From: Burkholderia sp.
GTDB taxonomy: Bacteria; Pseudomonadota; Gammaproteobacteria; Burkholderiales; Burkholderiaceae
Assembly: GCA_030151225.1 (NCBI GenBank)
Contig: JASLEG010000345.1
Coordinates: forward strand, 1 to 64,000
DNA: 64,000 nucleotides
Reading direction: 5' to 3'
In this document: positions 34,490 through 43,482 of the stretch, one piece after another
How positions within the stretch are numbered: the first letter of the stretch is position 1
How the letters are laid out: each line of letters starts with the position of its first letter
Made by a program: the position numbers and the translations under genes
The notes under the pieces: generated by a model
What the model was told of the DNA's origin: nothing
Seen by the model: the letters and a program-made list of their open reading frames with translations, nothing else
The model's database searches: none

Positions 34490-36073
34490 ATGGCAAGGCA
34501 TCTTCACGGCGGCAGCGAGCCGAAAGTCGTCACGGAATCCAAATGCGTGGGCGCATGCGATCCCGCCGAACGGATTCACGTCACGGTGATGCTGCGACGC
34601 GAGGGCGAGGATGCGCTCGATGCGCTCGTCGGCAAGCTCGCGAGCGGCGATCCGTCGGCGAAACCGGTATCGCGCGACGATTTCGCGAAACGCTTCGGCG
34701 CACGCAAGGACGATATCGAGCACACCGAAGCGTTCGCGAAGAAACATCAACTGACGGTGGAGCGCGTCGACCCGGTGCAGAGCGTGGTGGAGCTGGCCGG
34801 CACCGTCGCGCAGTTCGAGAACGCCTTTGGCGTCAAGCTCCAGCAGTACGAACACCATGCGGTGGGCACCTTCCGCGCGCGCACCGGCGACATCGCGCTG
34901 CCCGACGAACTGCACGACGCCGTCACGGCCGTGCTCGGCCTCGACACGCGCCCGCAGGCGCATCCGCATTTCCGTTTCCGGCCGCCGTTCCAGCCCGCGC
35001 GCAGCGGTGCCGGCACCTCGTACACGCCGGTGCAGCTCGCGCAGATCTACAACTTCCCTGACGGCGACGGCGCGGGCCAGTGCATCGGCCTGATCGAGCT
35101 CGGCGGCGGCTATCGCGCGGCCGACATCGACGCGTATTTCGACCAGCTCGGCGTGGCGCGTCCCAAGCTCGTGGACGTGGGCGTGGGCGGCGGCCGCAAC
35201 GCGCCGACCGGCGATCCGAACGGCCCCGACGGCGAGGTGGCGCTCGACATCGAGGTGGCCGGCGCGATCGCGCCGGGCGCGACGATCGCCGTGTACTTCT
35301 CGCCGAACAGCGATTCGGGCTTCATCCAGTCGGTCAACCAGGCGATCCACGACACCACCAACAAGCCGTCGGTCGTGTCGATCAGCTGGGGTGGCCCGGA
35401 AGCCTCATGGACGCAACAATCGATGCAGGCGTTCAACAACGTGCTGAAGGCCGCGGCCTCGCTCGGCGTGACCATCTGCGCCGCCTCGGGCGACAGCGGC
35501 TCGGGCGACGGCCTGCAGGATGGCCAGAATCACGTGGATTTCCCGGCCTCGAGCCCCTACGTGCTCGCCTGCGGCGGCACCACGCTCGATGCGCAGGCCG
35601 GGCAGGGCATCCGCCGCGAGGTGGTATGGAACGACGAGGCCGCAAGCGGCGGCGCTGGCGGTGGCGGCATCAGCAACGTGTTCGCGCTGCCGTCGTACCA
35701 GAAGGGTCTCAGCGCGAAGCAGACCCAGGGCCGCAGCGTGACGCTGGCCAATCGTGGCGTGCCCGACGTGGCCGGCGATGCCTCGCCCACCACCGGCTAT
35801 CAGGTGCTGGTGGGCGGCAGCACCACCGTGGTGGGCGGCACCAGCGCCGTGGCACCGCTGTGGGCCGCGCTGATCGCCCGCATCAACGCCACGGCGGGCA
35901 GCCCGGTGGGCTGGGCCAATCCGAAGCTGTACGCGCAGCCGTCGGCGTTCAACGACGTCACGCAGGGCAACAACGGCGCGTTCGCGGCCGCGCAGGGCTG
36001 GGACGCCTGCACCGGCCTCGGCAGCCCCGACGGCGCGAAGATCGCGGCGGCGCTGCAGGGCACCGGCAAGTAG
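34490..36073 (+). CDS. S53-family (sedolisin) serine-carboxyl peptidase
   Basis: A 527-residue acid-active serine peptidase of the sedolisin/kumamolisin type. Residues ~1-165 form the inhibitory pro-domain (PVSRDDFAKRFGARKDDIE; LAGTVAQFENAFGVKLQQYE). The catalytic Glu249 and Asp253 are in GEVALDIEVAG, the oxyanion Asp is in AASGDSGSGDG, and the nucleophile Ser452 is in GGTSAVAPLW. No N-terminal signal peptide is evident, so the export route is unclear. A GGAGG site precedes ATG 34490. It is followed by an S10 peptidase gene on the same strand. Confidence 0.92.
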   Translation: MARHLHGGSEPKVVTESKCVGACDPAERIHVTVMLRREGEDALDALVGKLASGDPSAKPVSRDDFAKRFGARKDDIEHTEAFAKKHQLTVERVDPVQSVVELAGTVAQFENAFGVKLQQYEHHAVGTFRARTGDIALPDELHDAVTAVLGLDTRPQAHPHFRFRPPFQPARSGAGTSYTPVQLAQIYNFPDGDGAGQCIGLIELGGGYRAADIDAYFDQLGVARPKLVDVGVGGGRNAPTGDPNGPDGEVALDIEVAGAIAPGATIAVYFSPNSDSGFIQSVNQAIHDTTNKPSVVSISWGGPEASWTQQSMQAFNNVLKAAASLGVTICAASGDSGSGDGLQDGQNHVDFPASSPYVLACGGTTLDAQAGQGIRREVVWNDEAASGGAGGGGISNVFALPSYQKGLSAKQTQGRSVTLANRGVPDVAGDASPTTGYQVLVGGSTTVVGGTSAVAPLWAALIARINATAGSPVGWANPKLYAQPSAFNDVTQGNNGAFAAAQGWDACTGLGSPDGAKIAAALQGTGK

Positions 36074-36092
36074 CGGCATCAGGCGTTACCCG

Positions 36093-36122
36093 GCGCGCCG
36101 CCGTCACGCGGCGGCGGCGCGC
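36093..36122. terminator. Strong GC hairpin after the S53 gene
   Basis: An 11-bp perfect stem (36093-36103 with 36112-36122) with an eight-base loop lies 20 bp after the peptidase stop. It is followed only by a short T-triplet, so intrinsic termination may be weak. It could separate or attenuate transcription towards the S10 gene. Confidence 0.4.
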
Positions 36123-36175
36123 AGGTTTGCAGGCACATTCACGGCACGTTCGATAAAACCAGAAGGAGCGGCACG

Positions 36176-37852
36176 ATGAGCAAGCATTCGGGATCTTCGT
36201 CCAGCGGCGGCACCTATCCGCTGCACCATGGCGCACACAATTCGCACGGCGTGCCGCCGACCGTCGATCCGGTCGCGCTCGCGCGCGGACGCGACCAGCC
36301 TTTCTTCGATCCCGTCGCGTACGGCAACGGCCCCGACGATTCGGTGGCCGACACGACCGAGGGCGAGGCGCTCACCCATCACACCACCACGATCGGCGGC
36401 AAGCGCATCGCCTACACGGCCACGGCCGGCCATCTCGTCACCGTGGATCCGAGCAGCTCGCAGCCGAATGCGAAGCTGTTCTACGTGGCCTTCACGCAGG
36501 ACGGGCAGAAGGAGGAAACGCGGCCCGTCACGTTCTTCTACAACGGTGGCCCCGGATCGTCGTCGGTGTTCGTGCTGCTCGGCTCGTTCGCGCCGCGCCG
36601 CATCCGCACCTCGATGCCGAGCTTCACGCCGCCCGCGCCGTACCAGATGGAGGACAACCCCGACAGCCTGCTCGACAAGAGCGATCTGGTGTTCGTGAAC
36701 CCGATCGGCACCGGCTACTCGGCGGCGATCGCGCCGTACAAGAACCGCAATTTCTGGGGCGTGGACGAAGACGCCGATTCGCTCAAGCAGTTCGTCAAGC
36801 GCTACCTCACGAAGAACAACCGCTGGAATTCGCCGAAATACCTGTACGGCGAGTCGTACGGCACGGCGCGCACCTGCGTGCTGGCCTACAAGCTGCACGA
36901 GGACGGCGTGGACCTGAACGGCGTCACGCTGCAGTCGTCGATCCTCGACTACAAGCAGGCCGGCAACCCGGTGGGCGCGCTGCCCACCGCGGCGGCCGAC
37001 GCGTGGTATCACAAGAAGCTCGGCGTCTCGCCCACGCCCACCGATCTCGGCACGTTCGCCGAGGAGGTGGCGCAGTTCGCGCGCACCGACTACCTCGAGG
37101 CGCTGCGCAAGTTCCCGCAGACCGACGCGGCCACCGTGCAGAAGCTGGCCGAGTACACCGGTATCGACACGGCCACGCTGCTGTCGTGGAGCCTCGACGT
37201 CGCGAGCTACGACGCGCGCGGCAATTCGGTGTTCCTCACCACGCTGCTGCGCGCGCGCGGGCTGTCGCTGGGCTCGTACGACGGGCGCGTGACCGCGATC
37301 TCCTCGGGCATCGCCGGCAACATCGATCCGAACTCGGGAGGCAACGATCCCACCATGACGGCCGTCACCGGCGTGTACACGGCGATGTGGAACGCGTATC
37401 TGAACGAGCAGCTCAAGTACACCTCGAATTCGGCGTTCACCGATCTGAACGATCAGGCGTTCGCGAACTGGGACTTCAGGCACAAGGATCCGACCGGCGC
37501 CGAGGTGGGCGTGGACGCGAAGGGCAACGTGGTGCTGTACACGGCCGGCGATCTGGCCGCGGTGATGGCGCTCAATCCCGATCTGAAGGTGCTGTCGGCG
37601 AACGGCTTCTACGATTTCGTCACGCCGTTCTACCAGACGGTGCTCGATCTGCAGCAGATGCCGCTCGAGAATGCCGACGTGCGCAAGAACCTGTCGGCGC
37701 GCTTCTATCCGTCGGGGCACATGGTGTATCTCGACGGCGGCTCGCGCACCGCGCTCAAGCGCGATCTGGCCGCGATGTACGACCACACGGCGTCCGATTC
37801 GGGCGCGGTGATGCGGATTCGCGCGCTGCAGGCGAAGAAGCGCGGCGGCTGA
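36176..37852 (+). CDS. S10-family serine carboxypeptidase-like protein
   Basis: A 558-residue alpha/beta-hydrolase of peptidase family S10. It has the oxyanion region FFYNGGPGSSSVFVLLGSFAPRR and the nucleophile Ser227 in GESYG. The Asp480 and His515 of the triad are in NGFYDFVTP and SGHMVYLDGG. S10 enzymes remove C-terminal residues at acidic pH. Like the upstream S53 enzyme it lacks an obvious signal peptide. An AGAAGGAG ribosome site lies before the ATG. The pair may act together in acid-range protein digestion. Confidence 0.92.
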   Translation: MSKHSGSSSSGGTYPLHHGAHNSHGVPPTVDPVALARGRDQPFFDPVAYGNGPDDSVADTTEGEALTHHTTTIGGKRIAYTATAGHLVTVDPSSSQPNAKLFYVAFTQDGQKEETRPVTFFYNGGPGSSSVFVLLGSFAPRRIRTSMPSFTPPAPYQMEDNPDSLLDKSDLVFVNPIGTGYSAAIAPYKNRNFWGVDEDADSLKQFVKRYLTKNNRWNSPKYLYGESYGTARTCVLAYKLHEDGVDLNGVTLQSSILDYKQAGNPVGALPTAAADAWYHKKLGVSPTPTDLGTFAEEVAQFARTDYLEALRKFPQTDAATVQKLAEYTGIDTATLLSWSLDVASYDARGNSVFLTTLLRARGLSLGSYDGRVTAISSGIAGNIDPNSGGNDPTMTAVTGVYTAMWNAYLNEQLKYTSNSAFTDLNDQAFANWDFRHKDPTGAEVGVDAKGNVVLYTAGDLAAVMALNPDLKVLSANGFYDFVTPFYQTVLDLQQMPLENADVRKNLSARFYPSGHMVYLDGGSRTALKRDLAAMYDHTASDSGAVMRIRALQAKKRGG

Positions 37853-37874
37853 GCCTCTCGCGTTGCGTCGCGCA

Positions 37875-38078
37875 TCAAAAAGTGTCGGTATCAAGTCTTT
37901 CGTGCCAATCACGCAAGGCTTGATACCACATCTGGGACAGCAGGTTGGCGCTGAACCGCTGATTCCGGAGTTCGCGCCATCGCCCAAAGGCGGACGCCGG
38001 CACACGGTCGATGACCGAGCTGCGCTCAACGGCATCCCGAAACGACACATCGTCGTAGATGCTCGCGACCCATGCAGG
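37875..38078 (-). pseudogene. 3' remnant of an unrecognised gene
   Basis: A minus-strand open stretch of 67 codons with convincing protein character (SIYDDVSFRDAVERSS, FGRWRELRNQRFSANLLSQMWYQALRDWHERL) ends at TGA 37877-37875 but has no start. An in-frame stop lies just upstream at 38081-38079. It looks like the C-terminal end of a longer gene that was cut off where the FAD oxidoreductase gene now lies. I do not recognise the family. Confidence 0.45.
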
Positions 38079-38101
38079 TCAATGAACGGACATTCCAGAG
38101 C

Positions 38102-39892
38102 TCACAACCGCACCGGGGTGAAGCCGTCAGAACTCCAGTCTTCGCTGCCGACCCCGTGATGAACGAAAAAGAATCCTTCGGGGTCGTAGCGATCCTTGAT
38201 CGCTTTCAGCCGCTCGTAATTCGCCCCCCAAAACGCCTCGCGCCAATCTCCACGGAAAAAATCTGTCTCTGACAGGTAAGAGCCGCCTTGCGGTGCCAAT
38301 GCTCTGAGAACGGCCGCAGCTTTGGCTACACGCCCGGCTTGGCGATGCGCCTCTGCCATGCTCGGCGGCGTGATCGGGAGCCCCGCAAACGGCGGCGGAC
38401 CGCCCGCAGCCACAATCATCAGGGCGAACGCGTCGGCAACTTTCGGATTCATGGCGCACTGACGTGCCTGCTCGTTCACCGCGTCAGGTGCGCCCGCGAG
38501 CCCTTTGTTGACATGCAGTTCCACGGTTTGAAATTGGGCGGCCTCGATGAGCGCGTGGGCAAGCTGACCGCGTTGGGCTGGTTCGAGAAGTGTCGCGGGC
38601 AGCCATTGCGAATCGTAACCGTGCACGAATAGTGAGGCCTGGTCGCCATCGCCTCGCCACCAGCCGTGCTGAGTGGCCGCTTCGGCTCGCGGATCGCGCA
38701 CAAGTCCCGGGTTGGTATCGAGATCCCACCAGCGGCGTGCGGGACCGGCGCCGATCTGCGGTGCATCGATGAAAGCGAAATCTGCCGGTGAGGCTCGTAT
38801 CCAATCGGTGAAAGGTGCCCACACCGATTTGGCGCGCTCGTCGTCGAGGCCCTGACTCACCATCGAGACGTGGACTCCGTCTTCGTGGAAAACAAGCTGC
38901 TCGCCCCAGTGGGCGTTGAACAGGTTTTCGGCATAGTGGTCGACGAGCCGTTCGACCAACCGCCGGTAAGCCTCGTGCGATGACGCCTTGACCGCGAACT
39001 CAGCCCAACCGAAGTGCTCGGGCAGATCGTGGGTCTGCAAAGTGAGTTCGGTCACGACACCGAAGCTGCCGCCACCCCCGCCTTTTAGCGCCCAGAAAAG
39101 CTCCGGCTCCCGCGATGCGTTGACTGTGCGGACGACGCCGTCAGCGGTGACGATCTCGGCCTGGAGCAGGCTCGCGGCCGCCAATCCGTAACGTTTCGAA
39201 AACGATCCGAAACCGCCGCCCTGAACGAGGCCGGCCACTCCGACGCTCGCACAACCGCCGCCTTGGACATATCGCCCCGCCTTCGTGGTGACGGCAGTGT
39301 AGACGTCGATCCACATGCAGCCGGCCTCTACCGTCACGGCCGGCGTCGGGGGCGTTGAAGCGCCCAGTGGAACGAACGCATCGTGTAGCTCGATGCGGTT
39401 CATCGCGCGTGTCCAGATCAAGAGGGAATCCGGCGCGTTCGAGCCGCCAAGATAACTATGCCCCCCGCCTTTCACGACCAGACGCAAGTTGTGCTGGCGC
39501 ACGAACTTGATGCCCTCAACCACGTCGGCGGTGGAACGGGCCGCCACGGCGTAAGCGCTCGCGCGGGGTGTCCATGCATCGAGCCAGCCTGAGATCTGGG
39601 TGCCGCCTGGATCATCGCCGAGCGCGATTGGGTTCCGGGCTTCCTCCAGACGAGCAAGACAATCGGGCGTGCGGGGCGCTTGCGCACAGGCCTGCCAGAT
39701 GGTCGTCGGGCGCAACAAATTCCCACCCACTGCGTGACTCAGCGCCTCCCAATCCCCTGTTCCCGGCCACACAGGATCGCCAAGCCGGACGCGGCCCGTT
39801 CGAGCCACGGCCGGAATCGTGTCGGCAAAGATCGTGTTGGCGGGCAGGAAAGGCAGCGCGGCAACACCCTTTAGAAGGCATCGTCTCTTCAT
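38102..39892 (-). CDS. Secreted FAD-linked oxidase, BBE type
   Basis: A 596-residue berberine-bridge-like FAD oxidase. A twin-arginine-like signal (MKRRCLLKGVAALPFLPA) suggests Tat export with the cofactor bound. The FAD_binding_4 domain has RLVVKGGGHSYLGGSN, whose His is the usual 8-alpha FAD attachment site. QGGGCASVGVAG contains a Cys in the position used for bicovalent flavin linkage, and the BBE tail (NYERLKAIKDRYDPEGFFFVHHGVG) closes the protein. The substrate is unknown; relatives oxidise sugars or alkaloid-type compounds. Its base composition is less GC-rich than the neighbours and it lies at the edge of a decayed region, consistent with acquisition. Confidence 0.88.
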   Translation of the reverse strand: MKRRCLLKGVAALPFLPANTIFADTIPAVARTGRVRLGDPVWPGTGDWEALSHAVGGNLLRPTTIWQACAQAPRTPDCLARLEEARNPIALGDDPGGTQISGWLDAWTPRASAYAVAARSTADVVEGIKFVRQHNLRLVVKGGGHSYLGGSNAPDSLLIWTRAMNRIELHDAFVPLGASTPPTPAVTVEAGCMWIDVYTAVTTKAGRYVQGGGCASVGVAGLVQGGGFGSFSKRYGLAAASLLQAEIVTADGVVRTVNASREPELFWALKGGGGGSFGVVTELTLQTHDLPEHFGWAEFAVKASSHEAYRRLVERLVDHYAENLFNAHWGEQLVFHEDGVHVSMVSQGLDDERAKSVWAPFTDWIRASPADFAFIDAPQIGAGPARRWWDLDTNPGLVRDPRAEAATQHGWWRGDGDQASLFVHGYDSQWLPATLLEPAQRGQLAHALIEAAQFQTVELHVNKGLAGAPDAVNEQARQCAMNPKVADAFALMIVAAGGPPPFAGLPITPPSMAEAHRQAGRVAKAAAVLRALAPQGGSYLSETDFFRGDWREAFWGANYERLKAIKDRYDPEGFFFVHHGVGSEDWSSDGFTPVRL

Positions 39893-40136
39893 GTCGTCTC
39901 TTTTTCCTACCGGAAGCTGATCGGCGTGGCGAAGCATCTTTTCCGAATTCTAAAGCGGGCCTGGTTCGCTCCGTCAACCAAATGCCTGCTGCAATCTCAA
40001 GGCGACATCAGAGTGTCAGCGCGATTTCGTGGATGGGTGTCCCCAAGTGGCCGCACAGAGCCCCATGCCAACGGCGGACGATCGCCTCAGGTACGGGCCT
40101 TCATGCGAGAGGCATGTATCGACCAATACCGGACAA
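39893..40136. other. Non-coding stretch at edge of decayed region
   Basis: About 245 bases upstream of the FAD oxidase gene. It presumably includes that gene's promoter. I see no credible coding frame; it borders the acetyltransferase remnant. Confidence 0.4.
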
Positions 40137-40312
40137 TCATGCTTTCCGAAAGCGGTCACTCAACTCGGGCGGCGCACACAGGAAGATATCCCATTCCGCT
40201 TCGTCGGTCTGCACGAACCCGTGCCGCTGGTAGAAGCGGTTCGAATCACTGCCGCGGAGGGCATCTGGTCGGATCGGCATGCGTTGCGCGTCGGCACTTT
40301 CAAAGACCTCCC
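40137..40312 (-). pseudogene. C-terminal remnant of a GNAT acetyltransferase
   Basis: The last ~58 codons of a minus-strand gene encode SNRFYQRHGFVQTDEAEWDIFL, the typical NRFYQRHGF acetyl-CoA-region end of a GNAT protein, ending at TGA 40139-40137. The upstream part is replaced by IS3-type transposase sequence in the same open frame, so the first half of the acetyltransferase is gone. Confidence 0.6.
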
Positions 40313-40713
40313 TCAACCGTCCGACCGTGCAGCGTGCCATCGCAATGCCTTCCCGGTTCATCTGTTTCCGGACCTTCGGCACGCCGCAGACCTGCATGCT
40401 GGCTTGCCAGACGCGCCTGATCGCCGGTTGCAAAAGCCCATCACGTCGACACGTTCACGCTCGGCCGTGCTCACGCCATCACGCTCCCCACGGTCGACCT
40501 CGTTGCGTTCGACCCAATCCAGCGGCGTCTGCGGCGTGCCGCCGATCATCGGTGCAATCGATTCGCCCGCCGCCCGCATCGACGGGCGCTCGCTACGCTG
40601 CTCGCGTAACACGCGTACGACGCGCTCTCGGGCTTCCGGGGAAAATTTGCCTGGCTTCCTGTTCATGGTGCCATTCTCTCGAGAGTTGGAGCCTCCTCGA
40701 AATCCGGGGCGAC
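40313..40713 (-). mobile_element. Degenerate IS3-family element (IS51-like)
   Basis: On the minus strand, an OrfA-like start (ATG 40666-40664) encodes [21 protein letters not shown] and [23 protein letters not shown], a recognisable IS3/IS51-group HTH protein. It is followed after an internal deletion by an OrfB piece ([36 protein letters not shown] in part). The DDE catalytic region is missing. The left end, near CCCCGGATTTCGAGGAGGCT at about 40693-40713, resembles the IS3/IS51 terminal region. The element separates a GNAT remnant from an EntA-like remnant. Confidence 0.7.
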
Positions 40714-40911
40714 TCACGGCAACATCGGCGAACTCGACGTGTCGGGCGCGCGCTCGATCGCGGGCGATCCGTCCGTGTTTCGCGCGGGCATCCCGCTCGG
40801 CAAGATCGCGGTGCCGCGTGACATCGCGCAGAGCGTGGCATTCCTGCTGTCCGACGCCGCCGGCCACATCACGATGCGCGAGCGGTGGTGGATGGCGGTG
40901 CGACGTTCTGA
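40714..40911 (+). pseudogene. Remnant of EntA-like dihydroxybenzoate dehydrogenase
   Basis: The plus strand encodes [31 protein letters not shown], very like the C-terminus of 2,3-dihydro-2,3-dihydroxybenzoate dehydrogenases (EntA/DhbA). A one-base loss near 40883 then shifts the frame; corrected, it would read VVDGGATF and stop at TGA 40909-40911, the normal end of this SDR family. The N-terminal two thirds are gone, cut by the IS3-like element. It is immediately followed by a chorismate-enzyme remnant, as in DHB gene clusters. Confidence 0.68.
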
Positions 40912-40944
40912 AACAGGGCGGCGACAAGCGTGCCGAGGACAATC

Positions 40945-41445
40945 ATGACGAATGAAGCGGGTGAGGTGGTGTCATTGCGATGGACGACGGGCGCGAGCCG
41001 CGCGGACGGCACGTGGCCGCGCGCCGCACGGGCGCTGGAGACCGGGCGCGCCGTCGCATTGGCGCTCGACCTCGGCTACGTGCAGCACCTGCGCAGCAGG
41101 ATGACCGCACGCCTGCGCGCGGATACCGACGTGTTCGGCGTGCTGGCGGTCATCTATCCGCCGGCCAGCATCTGGGGAAAGCCGGTCGAGCTGTGCGGCG
41201 AGCGGCTGCGTCGCTTCGAACACATCGAACGCGGCTTCTTCGCGGGCGGGCTCGGCCTGTTCCGGCCCGCCGCCGGCGACGCCGATTTTGCGCTCGCGAT
41301 CCGAAGCGCCCGCGTGACGGGCCGCGAAGTGCGCGTGTATGCGGGCAGTGGAATCGTCAAGGGCAGTGATCCGTATCGGGAATGGCTGGAGAGGGGAAAT
41401 AAGATGCGGCCGTTCCTCGCGAATGCCGCGTTCGATTCGATATAA
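40945..41445 (+). pseudogene. Truncated isochorismate-synthase-like (chorismate-binding) protein
   Basis: An open frame of 166 codons. The last ~125 residues match the C-terminus of chorismate-utilising enzymes such as isochorismate synthase (EntC/DhbC): VQHLRSRMTARL, YPPASIWGKP, FEHIERGFFAGGLGLF and the Mg-binding end [20 protein letters not shown] complete enzyme has about 390-450 residues, so most of the N-terminal and central fold is missing. The first ~40 residues may be the original N-terminus joined by an internal deletion. It starts 33 bases after the EntA-like stop. No activity is expected. Confidence 0.68.
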
Positions 41446-41545
41446 AGTTCGAAAATGGCACAGATATGTGATAGTTTCATCCGCTCGCCCGAGAACATCG
41501 CATCGATGTGGCGCGTGTAATCTCAATTCACGATTATTCAATTCC

Positions 41546-43453
41546 ATGATTTCAATTGCTCTTCCGGACGGCAGTCGGCGCGCCTACGACCATCCCGTGA
41601 CGGTTGCCGCGCTGGCGGCGGATATCGGCCCCGGCCTCGCCAAGGCGGCGCTCGCGGGTAAAATCGACGGCAAGCTCGTCGACCTGGATTACCTGATCGA
41701 TATCGATGCGACAGCGGAGATCGTGACCGAAAAGCATCCGGATGCGTTGTCGATCATCCGGCATTCGTGCGCGCACCTGCTGGCACAGGCCGTGCAGCGC
41801 CTGTATCCGGCCGCGCAGTTCTCGATCGGCCCGGTGATCGAGAACGGCTTCTACTACGACATTTCGATTTCGCCGCCGTTGTCGGAAGACGATCTGCCGC
41901 GCATCGAAGCGGAAATGCGCGCGATCGTTGCCGAGGCGGTGCCGGTTTCGCGGGCGGTTCTGTCGCGCGACGATGCGGTCCGGTTCTTCTCCGAGCGCGG
42001 GCAGACGTACAAGGCCGAGATCGTCGCGAGTATTCCCGAACACGAGCAACTGACGATCTACACGCAGGGGGAATTCGCGGATCTGTGCCGCGGGCCGCAC
42101 GTGCCGAACACGCGCGCGCTGCGCGCGTTCAAGCTGATGAAGACGGCGGGCGCCTACTGGCGCGGCGACTCGAACAACGAGATGCTCTGCCGCGTCTACG
42201 GCACCGCGTGGCTGAACGACGCCGACCTCCAGGCGTACCTGCATCAGCTTGCGGAAGCCGAGCGTCGCGATCACCGCAAGATCGGCAAGCAACTCGATCT
42301 GTTCCACATTCAGGAAGAAGCACCGGGCATGGTGTTCTGGCATCCGAAGGGATGGAGCGTGTGGCAGGTCGTCGAGCAGTACATGCGGCGCGTCTACGTC
42401 GAATGCGGCTACCAGGAAGTCAAGGCGCCGCAGGTCGTCGACGTGTCGCTGTGGAAGCGTTCCGGGCACTGGGACAATTACAAGGAGAACATGTTCTTCA
42501 CCGAATCGGAGAAGCGCGAGTACGCGCTCAAGCCGATGAATTGCCCCGGCCACATCCAGATCTTCAAGCACGGGCTGCGCAGCTATCGCGATCTGCCGCT
42601 GCGCTACGGCGAGTTCGGCGGTTGCCATCGCAACGAGGCGTCGGGCGCGCTGCACGGCATCATGCGCGTGCGCGCGTTCACGCAAGACGACGGCCACATC
42701 TTCTGCACGGAAGCACAGATCGAGGACGAGGTTGCCGCGTTCCATCGGCAGGCGATGAAGGTCTATCGGGATTTCGGTTTCGGCGAAGACAGCATCGCGG
42801 TGAAGATCGCGCTGCGGCCGGAGCTGCGTCTCGGTTCGGACGAGGTCTGGGACCGCGCGGAAAACACGTTGCGCGACGCGCTGCGCAAATGTGGCGTCGA
42901 GTGGGAGGAACTGCCGGGCGAGGGTGCGTTCTACAGCCCGAAGGTCGAGTACCACCTGAAGGACGCAATTGGCCGCGAATGGCAGGTCGGCACGATCCAG
43001 GCCGACTACCTGATGCCCGAAAAGCTCGGCGCGGAATACATTGACGACCGCTCCGAGCGCAGGACGCCGGTGATGTTGCACCGGGCGATCGTCGGCTCGA
43101 TGGAGCGTTTCATCGGCATCCTGATCGAGCACCATGCGGGGCACCTGCCGGTGTGGCTCGCGCCGATCCAGGCGATGGTGCTGAACGTGACCGATGCGCA
43201 GCGCGAGTACGTGCACGACGTGCGGCGTGCGCTGATCGGGCACGGCGTGCGCGTGGATGTCGACGTGCGTAACGAAAAGATCGGCTACAAGGTGCGGGAA
43301 CACGTGCTGCAGAAGGTGCCGTATCTGCTGGTGGCCGGCGAGCGCGAGCGCGAAGCAGGCTTGGTGTCGGTTCGCGCCCATTCCGGCGAGGATCTCGGCA
43401 CGATGACGCTCGAGGCGTTCGCGGCGCGCGTGCGGAACGAACGCCCTGCCTGA
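41546..43453 (+). CDS. Second-copy threonyl-tRNA synthetase, probable antibiotic-immune form
   Basis: A complete 635-residue class II ThrRS: TGS domain ([17 protein letters not shown]), editing domain (ENGFYYDI, with [11 protein letters not shown]), catalytic core, and anticodon-binding domain ([16 protein letters not shown]). Zinc ligands are Cys333 (MNCPGH), His384 (TQDDGHIF) and His512 (MLHRA). Active-site differences from the usual sequence are FYSPK (Tyr463-Ser464) for FYGPK and WQVGT for WQCGT. Housekeeping thrS normally sits with infC-rpmI-rplT; here the neighbours are DHB-type and AHL-synthase remnants. I infer a paralogue like ObaO, the ThrRS that protects producers of obafluorin. 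Translation start at 41546 lacks a strong ribosome site. Confidence 0.88.
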   Translation: MISIALPDGSRRAYDHPVTVAALAADIGPGLAKAALAGKIDGKLVDLDYLIDIDATAEIVTEKHPDALSIIRHSCAHLLAQAVQRLYPAAQFSIGPVIENGFYYDISISPPLSEDDLPRIEAEMRAIVAEAVPVSRAVLSRDDAVRFFSERGQTYKAEIVASIPEHEQLTIYTQGEFADLCRGPHVPNTRALRAFKLMKTAGAYWRGDSNNEMLCRVYGTAWLNDADLQAYLHQLAEAERRDHRKIGKQLDLFHIQEEAPGMVFWHPKGWSVWQVVEQYMRRVYVECGYQEVKAPQVVDVSLWKRSGHWDNYKENMFFTESEKREYALKPMNCPGHIQIFKHGLRSYRDLPLRYGEFGGCHRNEASGALHGIMRVRAFTQDDGHIFCTEAQIEDEVAAFHRQAMKVYRDFGFGEDSIAVKIALRPELRLGSDEVWDRAENTLRDALRKCGVEWEELPGEGAFYSPKVEYHLKDAIGREWQVGTIQADYLMPEKLGAEYIDDRSERRTPVMLHRAIVGSMERFIGILIEHHAGHLPVWLAPIQAMVLNVTDAQREYVHDVRRALIGHGVRVDVDVRNEKIGYKVREHVLQKVPYLLVAGEREREAGLVSVRAHSGEDLGTMTLEAFAARVRNERPA

Positions 43454-43482
43454 CCCGCGTCGGGCCCGGCAAAACGCCTGGG

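Noticed and set aside
40358..40942. Single 194-residue protein on the minus strand
   Set aside because: It fuses antisense of the EntA-like remnant to IS3 OrfA and out-of-frame OrfB DNA; only the part from 40666 downward is real transposase sequence.
41546..43453. Possibility that this is the housekeeping thrS
   Set aside because: No infC-rpmI-rplT downstream, unusual active-site residues, and location among decayed secondary-metabolism genes argue for a paralogue, though a genome-wide check is needed.
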